The notes under the pieces were generated by a model. The model did no database searches. It was not told where the DNA came from and was given only the letters and a program-made list of their open reading frames with translations. The translations under genes were made by a program, and so were the position numbers. Shown here one piece after another: positions 47,802 through 58,623 of a stretch of DNA of 64,000 nucleotides (positions within the stretch are counted from its first letter, which is position 1; each line of letters starts with the position of its first letter). This stretch comes from Gongronella butleri (taxonomy: Eukaryota; Mucoromycota; Mucoromycetes; Mucorales; Cunninghamellaceae): the NCBI GenBank assembly GCA_025201375.1, contig JAIWZP010000023.1:310001-374000 (forward strand), given 5' to 3'.

Positions 47802-49519
47802 ATGGCCTGTCATGAGGCTTCTGCGTTGCTTTTAGGCGTTTCAAAGCCATACGGGTGGCGGTGGGTGGTCTTGCTTGCGTTTTGCACGTTTTCGCTATCG
47901 AGTGCGCTTATGTGGGTCACGTTTGCGCCCTGTCTTTACGTTTTCACCGACTATTTCTTTGGCAAAAGCGACACGGTCACGGTCAACGCTATCCATTCGC
48001 TGTCAACGGTGTATATGCTGCTTTATCCGCTCGTTGTGCATTTCACGTTCCCCGTATTTGAGTACAGGCATGGCGGGCTGCGTCGTGGCATCCTCGTGGG
48101 CGCGCTACTCAACATGGCTGGCGGCACTATCCGCTACCTGGGCGCCTTTCCATCTGTCGCGGGCTTTGCCGTCCTGTTTGCCGGTCAGACACTTGCTGCC
48201 TTGGGTAAAATCGGCAACTGGAGGCTCCATGGATGTCATTGAAACATGAAAAAGTGTTTTGATCCATGTCTGAAACACCAATTGATCCCCTTTTTTCCTG
48301 TTTTTCTATTTTTCAGGCCAAGTATTCATGCTGGCTGTGCCTCCGCAGCTTGCGGTTGTATGGTTCCCGGACAATGAGATTAATCTGGCGACGGCACTGG
48401 CGGTGTCAGCCAACAACATTGGGATTGCATTGGGGTGCTTGTGGTCGCCGTGGGCCATCCATGCCTCGACCATGGAAAAGGACATCCCGCGCCTCCTTGG
48501 CCACCAGGCCTTCCTCACGTTCATGGTCTTTGTGTTTATCTGGTTCGCTTTTCAACGCCCACCACCCCACGTGCACGAGGCCCCGTGGTCTGGGTACGAA
48601 GATTGAGAAAAAAAAAATGACAAAAATGACAAAAAAAAAAAAGAAAAGGCGTTTGCTCATTCCCTCCCCTTGTTTTTATTCCTTTTGCCAAAAAAAAAAA
48701 AAAAAAGCACGTCGACAAGCGACGCGCCGCCAAGCAATTTGCGCCTGTTTCGGTCAAAAAACTTTTTGCTGATGCTGGTGGCGTATGGCACGATTTTTGG
48801 CGCGCAATGTGCGATCATTACGCTGATCGATCAGCTGCTGCTTGGACCCTTTGCCAAGGACGTGACCGAGCATCAGGTGGGCATGCTCTCGTGCGCCATG
48901 CTCGTCTGTGGCCTGCCCGGCAGCGTCCTCGTCGCGCGATATCTCGATAAAACCAAGCGCTACCGGCCCGTCTGCCATTTGCTTGCCACCATCACCTCCC
49001 TCAGCCTCATTGGTCTCTTTGCCGCTATCGAAATCCACTCTTTCCCCGGCGTCGTCGTCGCCTGGTACACAAATACGAGCAAAAATAAGGTGTTTCCGCT
49101 TTTTTATCAACTCATCTCGTTTTTTTTTCCTTCTCATTTAGTCTTTTGTTTGGCCTGGCGTCTTATGGTATAGAGAGTGACGTTTAAACAAGGCGCGCGC
49201 GCGTGCGGGGGAACGGGCTTTTTTATTTACGTCGCGTTTTTATTTTTCATTTTGCATTGTTTTAGCGATTGCGCCTGCGATCTTCCAATATGCGGGCGAG
49301 CTGTTTTACCCTGTGCAAGAGGTGGTGCCGACGGGGTACCTATTCTTGGTTGGCAATGTCGTAGGCACCGTCATGGTAGCGACCATGGGCTTGACGGCCG
49401 ACACGGCCGCCCCCTTTTCCATGCGCGTGCCGATGCTGATGCTACTCGCGCTGAGCCTTGCCGCCAATGGCTGCATGGTCCTCGTACACGGCCCCCTGCG
49501 TCGATCCATGGCACAATGA
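47802..49519 (+). CDS. Major facilitator superfamily transporter, FLVCR/SLC49-like
   Basis: Five exons (47802-48204, 48317-48593, 48708-49064, 49142-49167, 49266-49519) give 438 residues. Exon 4 is a 26-nt micro-exon (LLFGLASY). About 12 membrane helices can be counted. YGWRWVVLLAFCTFSLSSALMW, then ... VVWFPDNEINLATALAVSANNIGIALGC resembles the FLVCR signature after helix 4 (FG.xE.xTA.ai...G.iG). FQYAGELFYPVQEVVPTGYLFLVGN matches the helix 9-10 region (ELTYPVxEGxxxG). A soluble loop of about 40 residues joins the two six-helix halves. The substrate (haem, choline or other) cannot be told from sequence. It is divergent from the microprotein gene. Confidence 0.85.
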
Positions 49520-49671
49520 CGCGCTTTCCGATGCTACTTTTAGAAATGATTCCCCCCTTTCAATAATTGTACATAATTTAGAGTTATAAAGAATTTAATG
49601 GATATGCTACATGGATGTATCTACATAGAGAGCGAGAAAGGGGGTCTACAGTGAAGGCATTGGCACGGCGG

Positions 49672-49974
49672 CTAGTACTTTAGGATAATGTAGATGGCGT
49701 GAACTATTGGAAAATAAAATAAAATGATGAGACACGAACCATTCAAATATCCCATCCGCACTTACGGATGCCAGGAATGTAACCAAGGAGCGTCAGACAA
49801 ATGTTGATCCAGAAATCACAGTGCCAGCAACCACTAGATGCAAAAGAAAAAAAATAAAGTCAATTTCTTCGATTTTGCCTTTATTTCTAGCACATACCGC
49901 TCCATCATCACACCAAGAGGAGGCAAAACGACGGCGACGGCGAGCTTGCAGATATCGGTACAGGTAAAAGCCAT
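49672..49974 (-). CDS. Pmp3/Sna family small membrane proteolipid
   Basis: Three exons (49974-49898, 49833-49766, 49703-49672) give 58 residues, the normal length of this family (UPF0057/Pmp3). Two membrane helices: AVAVVLPPLGVMMERG and FWINICLTLLGYIPGILHAIYIILKY. The PPLGV and LGYIPGILHA motifs are diagnostic. Family members affect plasma-membrane potential and tolerance of salt and cold. Two extra Cys in CWHCDFW are where others have a Gly/Cys. A TATAAAAA lies 53 bp upstream of the start, in keeping with stress-regulated expression of this family. Confidence 0.95.
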
Positions 49975-50526
49975 TGTTTAGAGAGATTGTATTGTTCTTG
50001 GCATTAAAATGATCTGCATCCGGGCCTTTTTATATCTTTTGCCGCAGCCTGGTGACGTCTGACCCTTTTTTTTTAATTCACTTGACAAGAAAGACCATCC
50101 CCTAATCATATTTTTCAGCGTGATGCTCTCAAGTGGCAAGCCATGGTTGCACCAGCACGAAAAAGGGCAACGCATAGCAACTTTTGGCACGCAGCGCACT
50201 ACCCGGGAAACACGACTGACGTCAAAAGAAAAAGCTTAAATGCAAGCCGCCACCAAAAAAGGACAAGCGCCGTTCGCCACAATGTCCGCGCACGACAAAT
50301 CACTTGATTCACCTGATCCGCACAAAAGAAGCAAAGAAGAGAAAATAGAGGGCGATCATGGCAACGTCATGCTATTTTTAAATCACAAGATGTATGATTG
50401 AATGAGAAAAAATTGGGGTGGGTGGATTGGAAGGGGGGGTAACGGAAAGCAAATGAAAGAGTCTACAATATCAATGGCCTTGGGCAAAAAAAAAAAAAAA
50501 AAAGGAAAGTGTCTATAAAAAGGATT
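49975..50526. other. Intergenic, Pmp3 promoter and 3' flank of the oxygenase gene
   Basis: 550 bp, no gene found. A TATA box (50027-50034) serves Pmp3. A CTTGACGTCAGACG-like CRE stretch on the minus strand (GTGACGTCTGACC near 50052 and CTGACGTCAAAAG near 50217) contains two TGACGTC elements, sites of bZIP/ATF-type stress factors. Confidence 0.45.
50027..50034 (-). promoter_or_regulatory. TATA box of the Pmp3 gene
   Basis: TATAAAAA on the minus strand, 53 bp before the ATG. Two TGACGTC elements lie further upstream, near 50052 and 50217. Confidence 0.5.
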
Positions 50527-53508
50527 TTACTTGCGCAGGCGGTACGTGCCATGTGCAAAGCTGATGGGGACGATCATGCCGAGGTCTGCAGTGGCGAGGA
50601 CGTCGAGATTGGCGGCGTCGAGCACCAAGAGGAACGACGTGGCGCGTGCGGCATCCATGACCACGCTGACCAGCACGCCGTCGTCTTCCTGTGCGTCCTT
50701 GGCGTCCCGTGGGATAAACACTGCCTGGCTTGGATAGCAATGCTCCTTGTGCCAGGTGGCAACAATGGCACCCGTGGTCACGTCCTAGCACAAAACGAAG
50801 AAAAAAACGTAAAAACACAAAAAAAAAAAAAAAAGCATGAGCCACCGCTGACTTGTTTTTTTTCTGGTTGACTTACGGCTTTAACGATGCTATCCCAAAT
50901 TCGGCCGTCCTGGATGGCGCTTGCTGCGGAGAATCCGAGGCCGTACATGAAGCGATAGGCGTACATTTTGTAACTTGGGTGAATTTGGGGCAATTCGAGC
51001 GACGGGGCCAGCAAATTGCTCACGCGCGCTTCGGGGAGCCACGACGCATTGGCGGCCGTGGACGCCGTGGTGGTAGCGGCGGTCGGTGCGGTCGATGGTG
51101 CCGACGATGGCTGTGCATTGCCTCGGAACAGGCTGCCCAGGGCTGATGCCCACTTGCCAGACATGCCCGACGACGCGTTTGCACCGTTGGCAGGCGCGCT
51201 GTAGGAGAAGGCGGCGTTTGAAGCGGCCTTTGACGCGTTTTGTTGGCGCTTCGCAAAGGCGAGGTGTTCCTCCTCAATGTTGACGAGCGTGTAGCGGCGG
51301 ACCTCGGAGGCAACGAGGCGCGAAGGGACCATGTGTGTCTCTGGCGACCGCAGGGCATCGGTTGTCATTTGATGCAGAATCGTGTCGTCCTTGTAGCAGA
51401 TGACATCCAGAGCAATGTTATGTCCGCGCGCTTCCAGGTCCTCAAACGCATTCACGTGGTGCAGTGCAAACGTGGCCGGTGCGCGGAACACGGTCATCAG
51501 CTGCCGCCTCTCGCGCGAGATCACGTAAAACAGCGTCGCGCGCCCGTGGTCAAAGTGGAACGCGTCCAAAATGCTTTCGTTCCACGTGTATTTCATCCCG
51601 CTGCTGTTAGCCACATATGGGTACAGCGTCAGCACAATGTATTTGGGCGTCACGGCAATGTCGCTCATAAAAGCCGTCGGGCCTTGCACAGATGCAATCA
51701 CCGATCCCGCAGGCTCACGGTCGGAAATCGCGAAAATGTGATATTGCGTCGTTTGGTACCCGACCTCCATGGTGAAATTAAAGTATTCACCCGTGTGCTG
51801 GTCAAAATGCCCGTGTGCACTGCTGCTGTACCCCTTGAATCGCGGATTCACCTCGTCCCACGTAAATGTGCGCGTCGGACGCATGTCAAACGGATCAAGC
51901 TCTTGAACCTAAGAAAAAAAAAAGGGATGAGCATCTTTTTTTCTCTTTTTCCCTCTTTTTTTTTTCTTTCTCTCTCTTACATGTTTGGCAGAATTCTGCG
52001 CAAACAGCCTGCCGACCATGCCTGGCAACGAGGGAAGGAGGCGCGTGCCGCAGATTTCACCATCGGGACGCGACGCCTTGGTGTTGGACTTCATAAACTT
52101 GGAGATGAACGTCTGGTTGCTATTGGTCTTGTACACGCTGGCTGGATAAGGCGGCGTGTAGCCGTGATGGTCGCGGATCCGGTCCACAAGACGCGCGTTT
52201 GGCAAACGATTGCGATAGCTGATCGTGTTGCGCGTGCCATTGATATCAAAACGATTCAAAAGAGGCAATCTGTCAAGAAAAAGAAAAGAAATACCAAGGT
52301 TACACCATCCGATCGGGCCATTGTCCCCACCCCCCCTTGTGTTCCGCACAGCCACCCGCGCCACGCTTTTTTTTTCTTTTTTCTGTCAATTTTCACATCT
52401 CGATCCATGGTCACCGCCCCCTCCCTCGCCCAACGAATTGATTTTCTTACGCATCGAACCAATGGCCAAAGGTAAAGTAGCTGCTGGCGTGCTGGATTTC
52501 GCCATCAATCTCGACTTTGCGCAGGTATTTGACGTCAAAAACGCCAGGTCCAATCGTGTAGTGCTCGCCAATCAGCCAATCCGGAATCTTGCCGTCCACG
52601 GGCAATTCCACAATCTGGTCCATGTCTGTCGTGTTTTGGAAACCCTGTGTGTGCGCCCATCGGGAGGAGAAACGAGGGGACGATGAGAATCGGCCGGGAA
52701 AAGCAAAGAATATTTGGCACTATACCTTTTTGTGCGATGTATCCGCGTCCAATGGCGCGGCGGCGGCGTTGGTAGTGGCCGTGGCGACGTGCGTGGGCGT
52801 GAACGGCTGATAGCTGGGCATATGTTCATCATCGTCGTCGTCCGTGTCCATATCCACGTGCTGTCGATGCTGCAATGGCTCGATCTCCGTGTCCGTCACC
52901 GTCACCATGGGCGGTGCCACCGCGGACACGACAGGCACAGACACAGGCTCAGGCGTCGTCGCCACGGCGCGCTCAATCTCGATGTCTTCCGTTTTGCCCA
53001 TTTCTGGCTCCTTGTCGTCGTTTTCTGGCTCCTTGTCGTGCTCCTCGTGCTTCTTTTCCTCCTCAATCTCCTTGACAATGTCCTGGACTTCGGCAATCAC
53101 CTCGGGGGCAGCAGTCGCCGCGGACACGTCGTGGTCGTCGTTGGTCTTGGCGTGTTTTTCCTCGGTGTCGTGTGCCAAGGACGTTTCGGCCAGCAGGTCG
53201 GTGTCAGCAGCCAGGGGCGCGTCATGTTTGTCTTCAGGGACCGCCGTGTCGTGCTTGTCAACGCTCAGAGGATCATTATGGCTGTTGGCGTCGTCCGTGT
53301 CGGCGTCACTCGCGTCCGCACTGGCGTCCGTCGTGGTCGCGGCAGTAACGTGCTCAGGGGAGGACACTTGGACGGCCTCGGATGTCGTCGACGACGACAC
53401 AGTGTCAACAACCGCAAAGTCGTCGTCGCTCGCCGCATGGCTCTCGATTTTTTCTTCTGTCACAGCCTCGTGCTTGCTTAACTCCTTGGTGGCGTGCTCG
53501 TCATCCAT
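50527..53508 (-). CDS. Carotenoid cleavage oxygenase-family protein with long acidic N-terminus
   Basis: Five exons (53508-52726, 52644-52451, 52269-51981, 51908-50877, 50784-50527), 851 residues. In fungi this family cleaves beta-carotene to retinal or, in Mucorales, to trisporic-acid precursors. Residues 1-260 are an Asp/Glu/Thr-rich disordered extension, unlike family members of about 600. The enzyme part opens GFQNTTDMDQIVELPVDGKIPDWLIGEHYTIGPG in canonical form. Expected Fe ligands: first His in SSSAHGHFDQ, third in FALHHVNAFED and fourth in ISFAHGTY are visible. The second, normally His before S/D-F-A/G-x-T, is Ser in FMSDIAVTPKY. A low-complexity Ala/Thr/Ser insert follows at about 620-690. 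FIPRDAKDAQEDDGVLVSVV is canonical. An ATG at 53523 could add five residues. Confidence 0.88.
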
Positions 53509-55175
53509 GATGATAGAAAACAAATGGAATAAAAAATAAAAATGAAAGAAAGGGCGTGAACAGGGCGCCCTGAGTTTTGGAAATCAAGAGGACTTTTAAA
53601 TGTCAGGCGCCGACGCCGCCCCTTTTTGTGCAACAAATTAGCTGACCCCGCACCATTTCCTTGTAAGAGATCAGATCGCGTCCGCACCCATGTTGCTGCT
53701 TTTACGAGCCATCACAGCGAGCCGGAGAGAAAGGCCAAGCTGGAAAAACCTTATATCAATCCTTTTTTTTTTTTATTTTTTTTACGTTTTTCATGCCTTT
53801 TCTGCGAGACCAGCCTCCCAAATGCAAGCCCACTGGCACGAAGCGTCGACGAATGACACATTTCACAATTTTAGAGAAGCACTAGATGGAGAACAAACCT
53901 GCCGAAATGAAAAAGGCAGGGTTATCTTTGCCTTTTCGCAATCTTTGTGCCGAACAAAACATTCAAAACCAGCACTATTGCATGGTTAAAGCACTCGCGC
54001 GGGCGCGTCAACATGAAGCAGCTGGCGTGCCTGAGCAACGTTTCGAGATGAGGTGCGCCATTTTTCAGGTATGCAGCGCGCATCCCTATAAAAGAACATT
54101 AGGGGATAGGTCAGTGGGAAGTAATAAAGTACGTCCAGGGTGGACAAGAGCCCGATGAGGGGGATGTCATCGTCAGAGGATCGCAGGGCTGGTTCGTTTC
54201 TGGGCGCGCGTCGATAAATAGCTATAAAATGACGTGGGGCGCGCTGAAACACGTTGAGGCGCGTCAAAGCGCGTCGTGACGTGCCATAGTGTCATGACAG
54301 GCGGAGAGCACGTGGAGGCGGGTCCGGACGCGTGAAAAACGCGTCAGATGAAGGAATTTACTTTGGGGAAGCGTGTTTGTAATATTTTCTTACTTTTGGC
54401 GACAGCGCCACAAGCACCGTCGCGCCTCACACGCACCATCTAATGCGGAAAAGCATGCTCTTTCAAATGAGCCCATGGGGGGTCTTTGTGATGACAGAAA
54501 CGCGAGAAATCACGAAATTCGAAATTCTTGATTTTAGCCAAGGGTTCACCCAGGAGGGCGGGATTCGGAAAACCAGGTTGCTCCAACTGCTTTGATCTTT
54601 TGACCCATGACAGGGCACAAAGAAAGATAAACATTCATGTCATCAACATCCGGAGTCGGCAAGACCGTTGTGCTGGAAACGTCAAAAGTTTGCGAAAAAG
54701 GTCCTATTTTGTCCGGAAGGTCAAGTTGACGAAAACACATCGCAATGTCCTCAACGTAGACTCCAGAGTAAGAGCACGACTTGACGCGTATTTTGTTCGT
54801 TGTGATATCTAAGGATTGAGGTGAACGTTGCCGACAATAAGCGAACGCCGTGCGACCCTAAATTTTGGGCTTTTATAATCCGTGATGGCTCGCGTCACAT
54901 GCATGTTACACCATCTCTGAACAGATGAATTGTGCGTCCCGTGACCACACTTAAGTGATGGACACGTAGGATTGGCAATATCACGCGTTCTCGGCCGACG
55001 CGACGCGATCAAAGTTAATCCTTTAAATGGCCATTGCCCGGAATCCTGCAGGTCGACATCTCGTTTTTTGGGGACCGCCAACGCTTATTCAATGGGGCGC
55101 ACATTGTGGCCAAGTTTTTTATTCTTTAAGGGTGTAGGATTTTGAAACTTAATAGTCTTCAGTCCAACGCGTTGT
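53509..55175. other. Gene-poor interval
   Basis: 1.67 kb without a supported gene. It is rich in GACGCGTC/ACGCGT motifs (for example 54230-54350). A short stretch around 54,470 (CAAATGAGCCCATGGGG) resembles one landmark of repeat family R2, so a further worn fragment may be present. Confidence 0.4.
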
Positions 55176-55281
55176 TTACGCATCCTGGTCGTCAAATGCA
55201 GGCAGGCCAAACGCCGCGGGATCAATGTCAGCCATGGACCTGACACCCGCGTGCAGCTGTGTTCCCACAACCTCCTTGAAG
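55176..55281 (-). other. Possible orphan terminal exon
   Basis: After an AAG acceptor the minus strand reads FKEVVGTQLHAGVRSM, then ADIDPAAFGLPAFDDQDA and a stop. The composition looks coding and the end resembles a real C-terminus, but no upstream exon fits across the repeat array at 55,430-55,711. It may be the last exon of a gene otherwise lost. Confidence 0.3.
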
Positions 55282-55429
55282 CTTGGATAGCACCAAAGTG
55301 CCGCAGGGAAATACAAAAAAGAAAAGAAAAATGTTAGCACACCAGACGGACGACTGCGGCAGAGAAACCCAAATACGCGCCCGCATAGAGCTAATATCTT
55401 GGCACTGGGAACAGTGCCAAACAGAGTCC

Positions 55430-55711
55430 GTTCATCTCCAGCCAAGCTAATCACGCCCGACGTTCCTAGACTACTTGGATCACTGCCGGTTGCCACAGCT
55501 CGTTTGTCTCCAGTCAAGCTAATTCACGCCCGACCTTCGCCGACTACTAAAGGCAGTGCTTCTCTGTTTCTGTGGAATCCAAACAAGTTTCGTTCGTCTC
55601 CAGTCAAGCTAATCACGCCGGACCTTCTCAGACTACTAGAAATCACAAGCCGGTAACACCACCCGTTCATCTCCAGCCAAGCTAATCACGCCGGGGCTTC
55701 GCTGATTACTA
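55430..55711 (+). repeat. Four spaced copies of a 47-bp repeat
   Basis: Units begin at 55430, 55502, 55592 and 55664 with GTTCRTCTCCAGYCAAGCTA, then ATCACGCCSGACCTTC and GACTACT. Start-to-start distances are 72, 90 and 72 bp, all multiples of three. Units differ at several places and unit 2 has a one-base insertion. Between-unit sequence is unrelated. Confidence 0.75.
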
Positions 55712-55858
55712 AGGATATTGCTCCAGTAAAGCCTGTCGTCCAAACCAATACCGCTCACCAACATCTTACCGCAATTGACAAGGAACAGTGAAAAGAAAAG
55801 AAAAGAAAAAAAACAAAGCAGCCAATCAACGTCATATTCAACTTCCTTCCTTTTTTGG

Positions 55859-56128
55859 ATGCAATGGCCGCGCTGGCCAAGCGCGCTTCAACGTCTCGAG
55901 CACTTGAATCGCCCAGGCCTGCGCACCACCATCGCCAATGCGCCATGCACACTCTTCTACGCGTTTGACAACCGCGACGAGCCGACGTCACATCGATTGC
56001 GCCAGCCGTCTGTGCCCGAGCCTCAACGCGTGCAGAGACTCAGCCTGACGCGTCTGACGCGTCTCTCATCGAGCCAAGGCCAATTGCTCCTCATCCATCC
56101 ACTTTCAAATCCCTGCGATTTATTTTAA
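55859..56128 (+). CDS. Hypothetical small ORF ending at a mitochondrial insertion
   Basis: 89 codons from ATG at 55859. The product reads MQWPRWPSALQRLEHLNRPG, then RTTIANAPCTLFYAFDNRDE and ends LLLIHPLSNPCDLF. No family was recognised. Third positions are GC-rich as in the real genes here. The stop codon (TAA, 56126-56128) lies within the nad2-derived sequence, so the frame may be a gene cut short by that insertion. Confidence 0.3.
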   Translation: MQWPRWPSALQRLEHLNRPGLRTTIANAPCTLFYAFDNRDEPTSHRLRQPSVPEPQRVQRLSLTRLTRLSSSQGQLLLIHPLSNPCDLF

Positions 56129-56300
56129 CCGAATTACAATTATTTTATTACTGTTTTCTGCATTACTAGCTTATAATACAACTTATACAGATTTAGTAGG
56201 TTCAGGAGTAGGAGTATTCGGTGGATTATTCCAAGTAACAGCTATTACTCAAAGTATTGATGTATTTATTTATTTATTAGCTGCATTAGTACTATTATAC
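56118..56300 (+). mobile_element. Nuclear mitochondrial insertion (NUMT) of nad2
   Basis: About 183 bp of AT-rich sequence translate without a stop as part of NADH dehydrogenase subunit 2. FNRITIILLLFSALLAYNTT is followed by VGSGVGVFGGLFQVTAITQS and IDVFIYLLAALVLLY. The G-x-G-x-GGLFxVTxxTQ motif is diagnostic for fungal nad2. Codon use (almost all A or T in third position) contrasts with the GC-rich surroundings, and the edges are abrupt near 56118 and 56300. The frame is still open, so the transfer looks recent. Confidence 0.85.
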
Positions 56301-56949
56301 CGCCACAGCCTCTTGTCCCGCCAAACAACACCCTACCGCGCTTTTCTTTCTCCCTCGTCCCGCTGCCTCTTTTTTCTTCCCTATTGGCCTCCCACACCCC
56401 AAACGGCCAACTGCCCACCGCCTGCCCTTCTGCCCTTCTGCCTCGCACTGCTCCGCTTCATTTACTCGCTCTTCCCGCGACGCGTGCGCCCGAGACTTTT
56501 ACTCCACGCAAGCGCACCAGAGCGTGCTTTGTGTGCGGGAAAGCGCTCCCTCTGCTCCCTTCATCCCCTACAGTGGTATTTCTTTTTAATGCAAATAAAG
56601 TACGACGGAGGATGGCAGGAAAAAAAATCTGGGATTGAAGTTTATCAGTTGCATACGCGGAATTGGCCCTAAATAACAAGTGGATTGGATCGCAGTGGCA
56701 CAAAAGTGATTGCCATTTCAAAATCGTCGGGGCCGCCTGTGCGTAGGCCCACGCTCTCTTCCCTAAATAATTTTCCAGAGCCCCTTTTAGGATTTTCTCT
56801 CTCTTTTTGACTAAAGAAATTTGAACCTAGTTCTCTACTCGTTCTTTGTCTCGTACTCTCTTTTGTTCTCTTCTCGATCTGTTTTGCTCTCATGCCTCTT
56901 GTAGACTTTTTTATAAACTTGATCTATTATTTCATACAAAAAAAAAAAG

Positions 56950-57480
56950 ACATCTCAGCGAGAAGTGCCTGCATCTCAGAGAAACACGGATCATCGAAAA
57001 AGGCATGACTTGAGGCATGCGTAGATGTTGATGATCAATGAAAAAAGTAATTATTCGCAATTTTGACACGGTTTTAATGTCATATATGTTTTTCGACACG
57101 TGATTAACCGCGTTAAGCGTCGATTTACAAGCTGCTCTTCCTCATCAATCAATGCACATGGTATCTCCCTTGCTAATGAACGCGTCAACGTATCTCTACA
57201 AGCGCGTTTTCCCGTGCAAATCGCCGGTGAATTTTTTTTATAAAATCAGGAATTGCTCGTCAACCAGCAAGTCGATCCCGCTCTTTTTTGGCGTTTTTTG
57301 TGATTTCTCCACTCACTTTTTCTTGTGTACAAGTTTGGAATAATTCTAAGAAATTGAATTTTAGATGTTGGATCTGGGGCTCGCCACAGCCAATTTTTGA
57401 CTTACTCATGGCGCGCTCCCAGTGGTATGCAATGGCTCGCATGTCGCATCCCACTCAATTTTAGTGCCTGGCAGATCACA
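56950..57480 (+). repeat. Dispersed repeat family R2, copy 4 (partial)
   Basis: Follows the order of 17,810-18,290. GGCATGACTTGA is near 57003, TTGACACGGTTTTAA at 57061, TTTTTCGACACGTGATTAA near 57090, TCTTTTTTGGC near 57282 and GGGCTCGCCACAGCC near 57376. There is no GNAT sequence nearby. Confidence 0.65.
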
Positions 57481-58553
57481 CTCGGACGCGTTTCAGGTCT
57501 CTATCGTACTTAATTGAACTACTGTGCAAGCAAATGACGATTTCAGTGAATTTTTTAAAGTTGGCATAAAAATGTCTTGTCACAATGCCGTGAACTGGCA
57601 TGCAGTCAATGCGGAATCAAATTCTGCCCCTTCTGTCACGCCACGGCATTCTGCTTTGGTCGCATCCATTGCCGATAACGCGAGAAAAGCCGCGCTTGAA
57701 ATACTTGTTCGCATTTCGAGATCGTGCAGAGGATGGTACGTACGCGCAATCTCCACACGGACGTCAAACCATGTCCGATGGCACTGCTGTCGACTCATAT
57801 CACCCTTAACCTTCGTTGCTATACCCTTTTGGCAAAAACTTGGCTGAAAGCACTGGAATGTGTGAAAATATGTATGTTTTCGACAAGTAATTTGTGACCC
57901 TTTGATTTTAGCATGAGCACGGTCTCGCGTCAACCTATTTTTTATTGTGGGATATTGGTTGTGGTTCGGCATGACGCGCCATGGGCATAAATGAGTGATT
58001 GATGGCGTCGTTTTGTCTGCATAAAATTTATGCAAGGGCGTGACACGATGTGAACCATTGAAGTGGCACGGCCTGCGTGGACCAAGAAAGTGAGGGCATC
58101 ACGTGGGTACCCAAAGCAATCAAGTGTGCGTATTTAAATCATTTTGGGGGCGCGCGGTCACCTTCCATTTGGTGTAAAATTCATGTTTTCTTTTCTTTTT
58201 TTTTTTTTTTACACCCATTTCACGGAAGGGGTTGAGTGCATTTATGCATCGAGTGAGAAAGAAAAAAAGGGGGGTAGGGAAGGGTACTTTTGCCCGGCCG
58301 GTAACGACTCCGGCTAATGGGTCAGTCCATTTTCTGTATCTATGGCAATAACATCCGGTCTCCTATTTCGCGATGACCGTCAGGGCCGGCATTTTCCGTT
58401 GCCTTTTGTTTGATTTTCCCAGTCCGCGTGCCCACAGAGCTCCGTCCAGCGCGCATCGACGCCATTTCGCCATGATGGCTGACGCATTTCAATCCATGCT
58501 GCGCGATGCCTGCGGGGTTCTCCTATTTTCTCTCTCTCTCGCTTCCCATTGCA

Positions 58554-58561
58554 TATAAAAA
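58554..58561 (+). promoter_or_regulatory. TATA box of the M28 peptidase gene
   Basis: TATAAAAA about 65 bp upstream of the chosen ATG at 58624. It supports that start over ATGs further upstream. Confidence 0.45.
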
Positions 58562-58623
58562 GCGTGTGCCTGACCGACATTTTTTTTTTTTTAATTGTCG
58601 CCTCTTTTTTTGTTTTTCTTTTG

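Larger units (their letters stand above)
56301..58623. other. Gene-poor interval, includes a repeat fragment
   Basis: Begins with a C/T-rich stretch (56,300-56,580). It contains the R2 fragment at 56,950-57,480 and ends in the promoter of the M28 peptidase gene. No convincing gene was found. Confidence 0.45.

Noticed and set aside
52844..53539. Ser/Thr-rich 231-codon plus-strand frame
   Set aside because: It is antisense to the acidic N-terminal extension of the carotenoid oxygenase, whose start and splice to GFQNTT are sound.
55430..55711. CRISPR array
   Set aside because: The repeats are degenerate with an indel, spacers vary in size, there are only four units, no cas genes are near, and the window is clearly eukaryotic nuclear DNA.
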